Shown piece by piece: positions 15,277 through 16,109 of a DNA stretch of 16,109 nt; the first letter of the stretch is position 1, and each line of letters begins with the position of its first letter. Location of the stretch: positions 1 through 16,109 of the forward strand of contig CAYNVN010000171.1 in NCBI GenBank assembly GCA_964400655.1. The letters run 5' to 3'. The notes under the pieces are model-generated. The model ran no database searches and was not told where the DNA came from. It worked only from the letters and a program-made list of their open reading frames with translations. The position numbers were made by a program, and so were the translations under genes. The DNA is from B16-G9 sp964400655 (lineage in GTDB: Bacteria; Bacteroidota; Bacteroidia; Bacteroidales; F082).

Positions 15277-15813
15277 ATGAAGCGCTTCTATTTTTTGCCG
15301 GTGTTGATGTTATTTATTTTTAATGCAGCAGTTTGCCAGCATCCGGAACAAGACGACGACAGAGGTTACATTGTAAAAACAGGCGACAAAGCTCCCGATA
15401 TAATTTTTCCTATGATTGACGGTGACACGTTGCATCTGTCGGATTTACGTAACAAAACGGTTGTTTTACAGTTTACCGCCAGCTGGTGCTCGGTTTGCCG
15501 TAAAGAGATGCCGCATCTTGAAAAAGAGGTATGGCAGCGTTTTAAGGATAAAGACTTTATTTTGATAGGAGTTGATTATGATGAACCACTTGAAAAGGTT
15601 ACCGCTTTCAGAAAACAGATGAAAGTTACCTATCCGTTTTCGCTTGACCCCAATGCCGATATTTTTGCAAAATTTGCCCGTAAAAGAGCCGGTGTAACCC
15701 GCAATGTGGTTATTGACCAATCGGGAACAATTGTATATCTCACCCGCCTATACGACAAAAAAGAGTTCAACGCCATGGTTAAGAAGATTGAAGAGCTGGT
15801 TGGGGAGGAATGA
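15277..15813 (+). CDS. Secreted TlpA-like thioredoxin-family protein
   Basis: A 178-residue thiol-disulfide oxidoreductase of the TlpA/ResA/redoxin group, expected in the periplasm or membrane-anchored. Residues 1-20 form a signal peptide (KRFYFLPVLMLFIFNAAVC). Cys20 sits where a lipobox cysteine would, but with Val at -1 it is a poor match, so signal peptidase I processing is as likely. The redoxin start GDKAPDIIFPMIDGD (36-50) precedes the active site WCSVC with Cys71 and Cys74. Where most thioredoxin-fold enzymes have a cis-proline before the last strands, this protein has Thr141 in GVTRNVVID, a pattern I associate with a Bacteroidota subfamily. It probably reduces envelope disulfides or peroxides. 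It is divergent from fabI and followed by a repeat island with no visible terminator. Confidence 0.86.
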   Translation: MKRFYFLPVLMLFIFNAAVCQHPEQDDDRGYIVKTGDKAPDIIFPMIDGDTLHLSDLRNKTVVLQFTASWCSVCRKEMPHLEKEVWQRFKDKDFILIGVDYDEPLEKVTAFRKQMKVTYPFSLDPNADIFAKFARKRAGVTRNVVIDQSGTIVYLTRLYDKKEFNAMVKKIEELVGEE

Positions 15814-15827
15814 GAGGAGGTGGCTGG

Positions 15828-15858
15828 CTGGTTGCTCGTTGCTTGTTGCTCATTACTG
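15828..15858. repeat. GTTGCTY heptamer array, copy 1
   Basis: Heptamers GTTGCTC, GTTGCTT, GTTGCTC and ATTACTG run from 15831 to 15858. The 18-mer CTGGTTGCTCGTTGCTTG at 15828-15845 recurs exactly at 16038-16055. Confidence 0.85.
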
Positions 15859-15890
15859 CCTGCCCGAATGTTCTGGTAAGAACAGGCGGG
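15859..15890. repeat. GC-flanked hairpin element
   Basis: GTTCT (15870-15874), loop GGTA and AGAAC (15879-15883) form a perfect core hairpin. It is flanked by CCTGCCCG (15859-15866) and GGCGGG (15885-15890), which can pair imperfectly. The GC vocabulary matches the palindromes in the left island. Confidence 0.65.
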
Positions 15891-15953
15891 GTTGCTTGGT
15901 GCTCGATGCTGGTTGGTTCAAGGTTTGGAAGTTCAAAGTTTTAAAGTTTGAAC
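15891..15953. repeat. Degenerate heptamer run with palindrome
   Basis: The stretch parses as heptamers from GTTGCTT, GGTGCTC, GATGCTG, GTTGGTT and CAAGGTT through TTTGAAC. The last part is a near-palindrome at 15931-15953, GTTCAAA and TTTGAAC around a nine-base centre. Confidence 0.65.
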
Positions 15954-15977
15954 CGCTAAGGCGCAGAGGCGCGAAGG
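15954..15977. repeat. Three-unit octamer repeat
   Basis: CGCTAAGG, CGCAGAGG and CGCGAAGG follow each other without gaps, an 8-bp period. I have seen similar 'gcgcagaggcgc' blocks as common intergenic repeats in Bacteroidota and cyanobacteria. Confidence 0.75.
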
Positions 15978-15978
15978 A

Positions 15979-16025
15979 AACCTTTTCGGTCGAACGGAGG
16001 CTTGCGGGGGGAGTCCGGAAAGGTT
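15979..16025. repeat. Inverted repeat with 11-bp arms
   Basis: AACCTTTTCGG (15979-15989) and CCGGAAAGGTT (16015-16025) are complementary except for one position. The loop includes GGCTTGCGGG (15999-16008), the reverse complement of CCCGCAAGCC found at 16071-16080. Confidence 0.7.
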
Positions 16026-16037
16026 GAGAGGGTTTCA

Positions 16038-16068
16038 CTGGTTGCTCGTTGCTTGATGCTTGATGCCC
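16038..16068. repeat. GTTGCTY heptamer array, copy 2
   Basis: GTTGCTC, GTTGCTT, GATGCTT and GATGCCC occupy 16041-16068. The exact 18-bp match to copy 1 starts at 16038. Confidence 0.85.
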
Positions 16069-16109
16069 CTCCCGCAAGCCCCACCGTCATTCCGAGGGAA
16101 GCGAACCCG
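16069..16109. repeat. Second copy of the left-island element, truncated by the window end
   Basis: CTCCCGCAAGCCCCA (16069-16083) followed by CGTCATTCCGAGGGAAGC matches 141-174 of the left island (CTCCCGCAAGTCCCA, then GTGTCATCCCGAAGGAGGC) in the same orientation with a few substitutions. The element continues beyond the window. Confidence 0.75.

Noticed and set aside
15853..16077. A 74-codon minus-strand open frame and an overlapping 107-codon plus-strand frame (15704-16027) in the right island
   Set aside because: They consist of repeat sequence (heptamers, octamers, hairpins), lack family features and a promoter, and the plus-strand one starts inside the TlpA-like gene in another frame.

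Overview
The window looks like a chromosomal segment of a member of the Bacteroidota, plausibly a marine or anaerobic Marinilabiliales/Prolixibacteraceae-type organism. That placement is an inference from gene content and promoter style; no taxonomic marker was searched. Three things support it: promoters with the phylum's -7 element TAnnTTTG and no clear Shine-Dalgarno sites; families typical of the phylum (a BatA-domain membrane protein, a DUF4301 protein, a long GAPDH with an N-terminal extension, a VTRN-type TlpA protein); and AT-rich spacers holding short-period repeat islands.

Layout. 1-475 is a gene-free repeat island made of heptamer arrays, a 68-bp direct duplication and a large imperfect inverted repeat with nested GC palindromes. 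476-5292 is a minus-strand pair: a BatA/VWA membrane protein followed after 26 bp by topoisomerase IV subunit A (parC). A divergent promoter region (about 5293-5468) separates it from a plus-strand fused FAD/Fe-S 2-hydroxyacid dehydrogenase. This converges on a minus-strand DUF4301 protein, whose motifs resemble UDP-sugar pyrophosphorylases. 10092-10353 is a compact tRNA-Leu(GAG)/tRNA-Leu(CAG) operon with its own promoter and terminator. Next come a small SpoIIAA-like protein, a long GAPDH preceded by a seven-codon leader ORF, and pyrG (CTP synthase). pyrG ends inside the stop codon of the convergent fabI (enoyl-ACP reductase). fabI is divergent from a secreted TlpA-like thioredoxin. 15814-16109 is a second gene-free repeat island.

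The genes are mostly core metabolism and housekeeping: DNA decatenation, 2-hydroxyacid oxidation, triose-phosphate/gluconeogenic flux, CTP synthesis, fatty-acid elongation and envelope thiol chemistry. I see no phage, insertion sequence, CRISPR array or defence island. The most unusual material is the two repeat islands, which share sequence families with each other. Next are the DUF4301/UDP-sugar pyrophosphorylase resemblance, the GAPDH leader ORF and cofactor-site change, and several start codons that the promoter positions revise.
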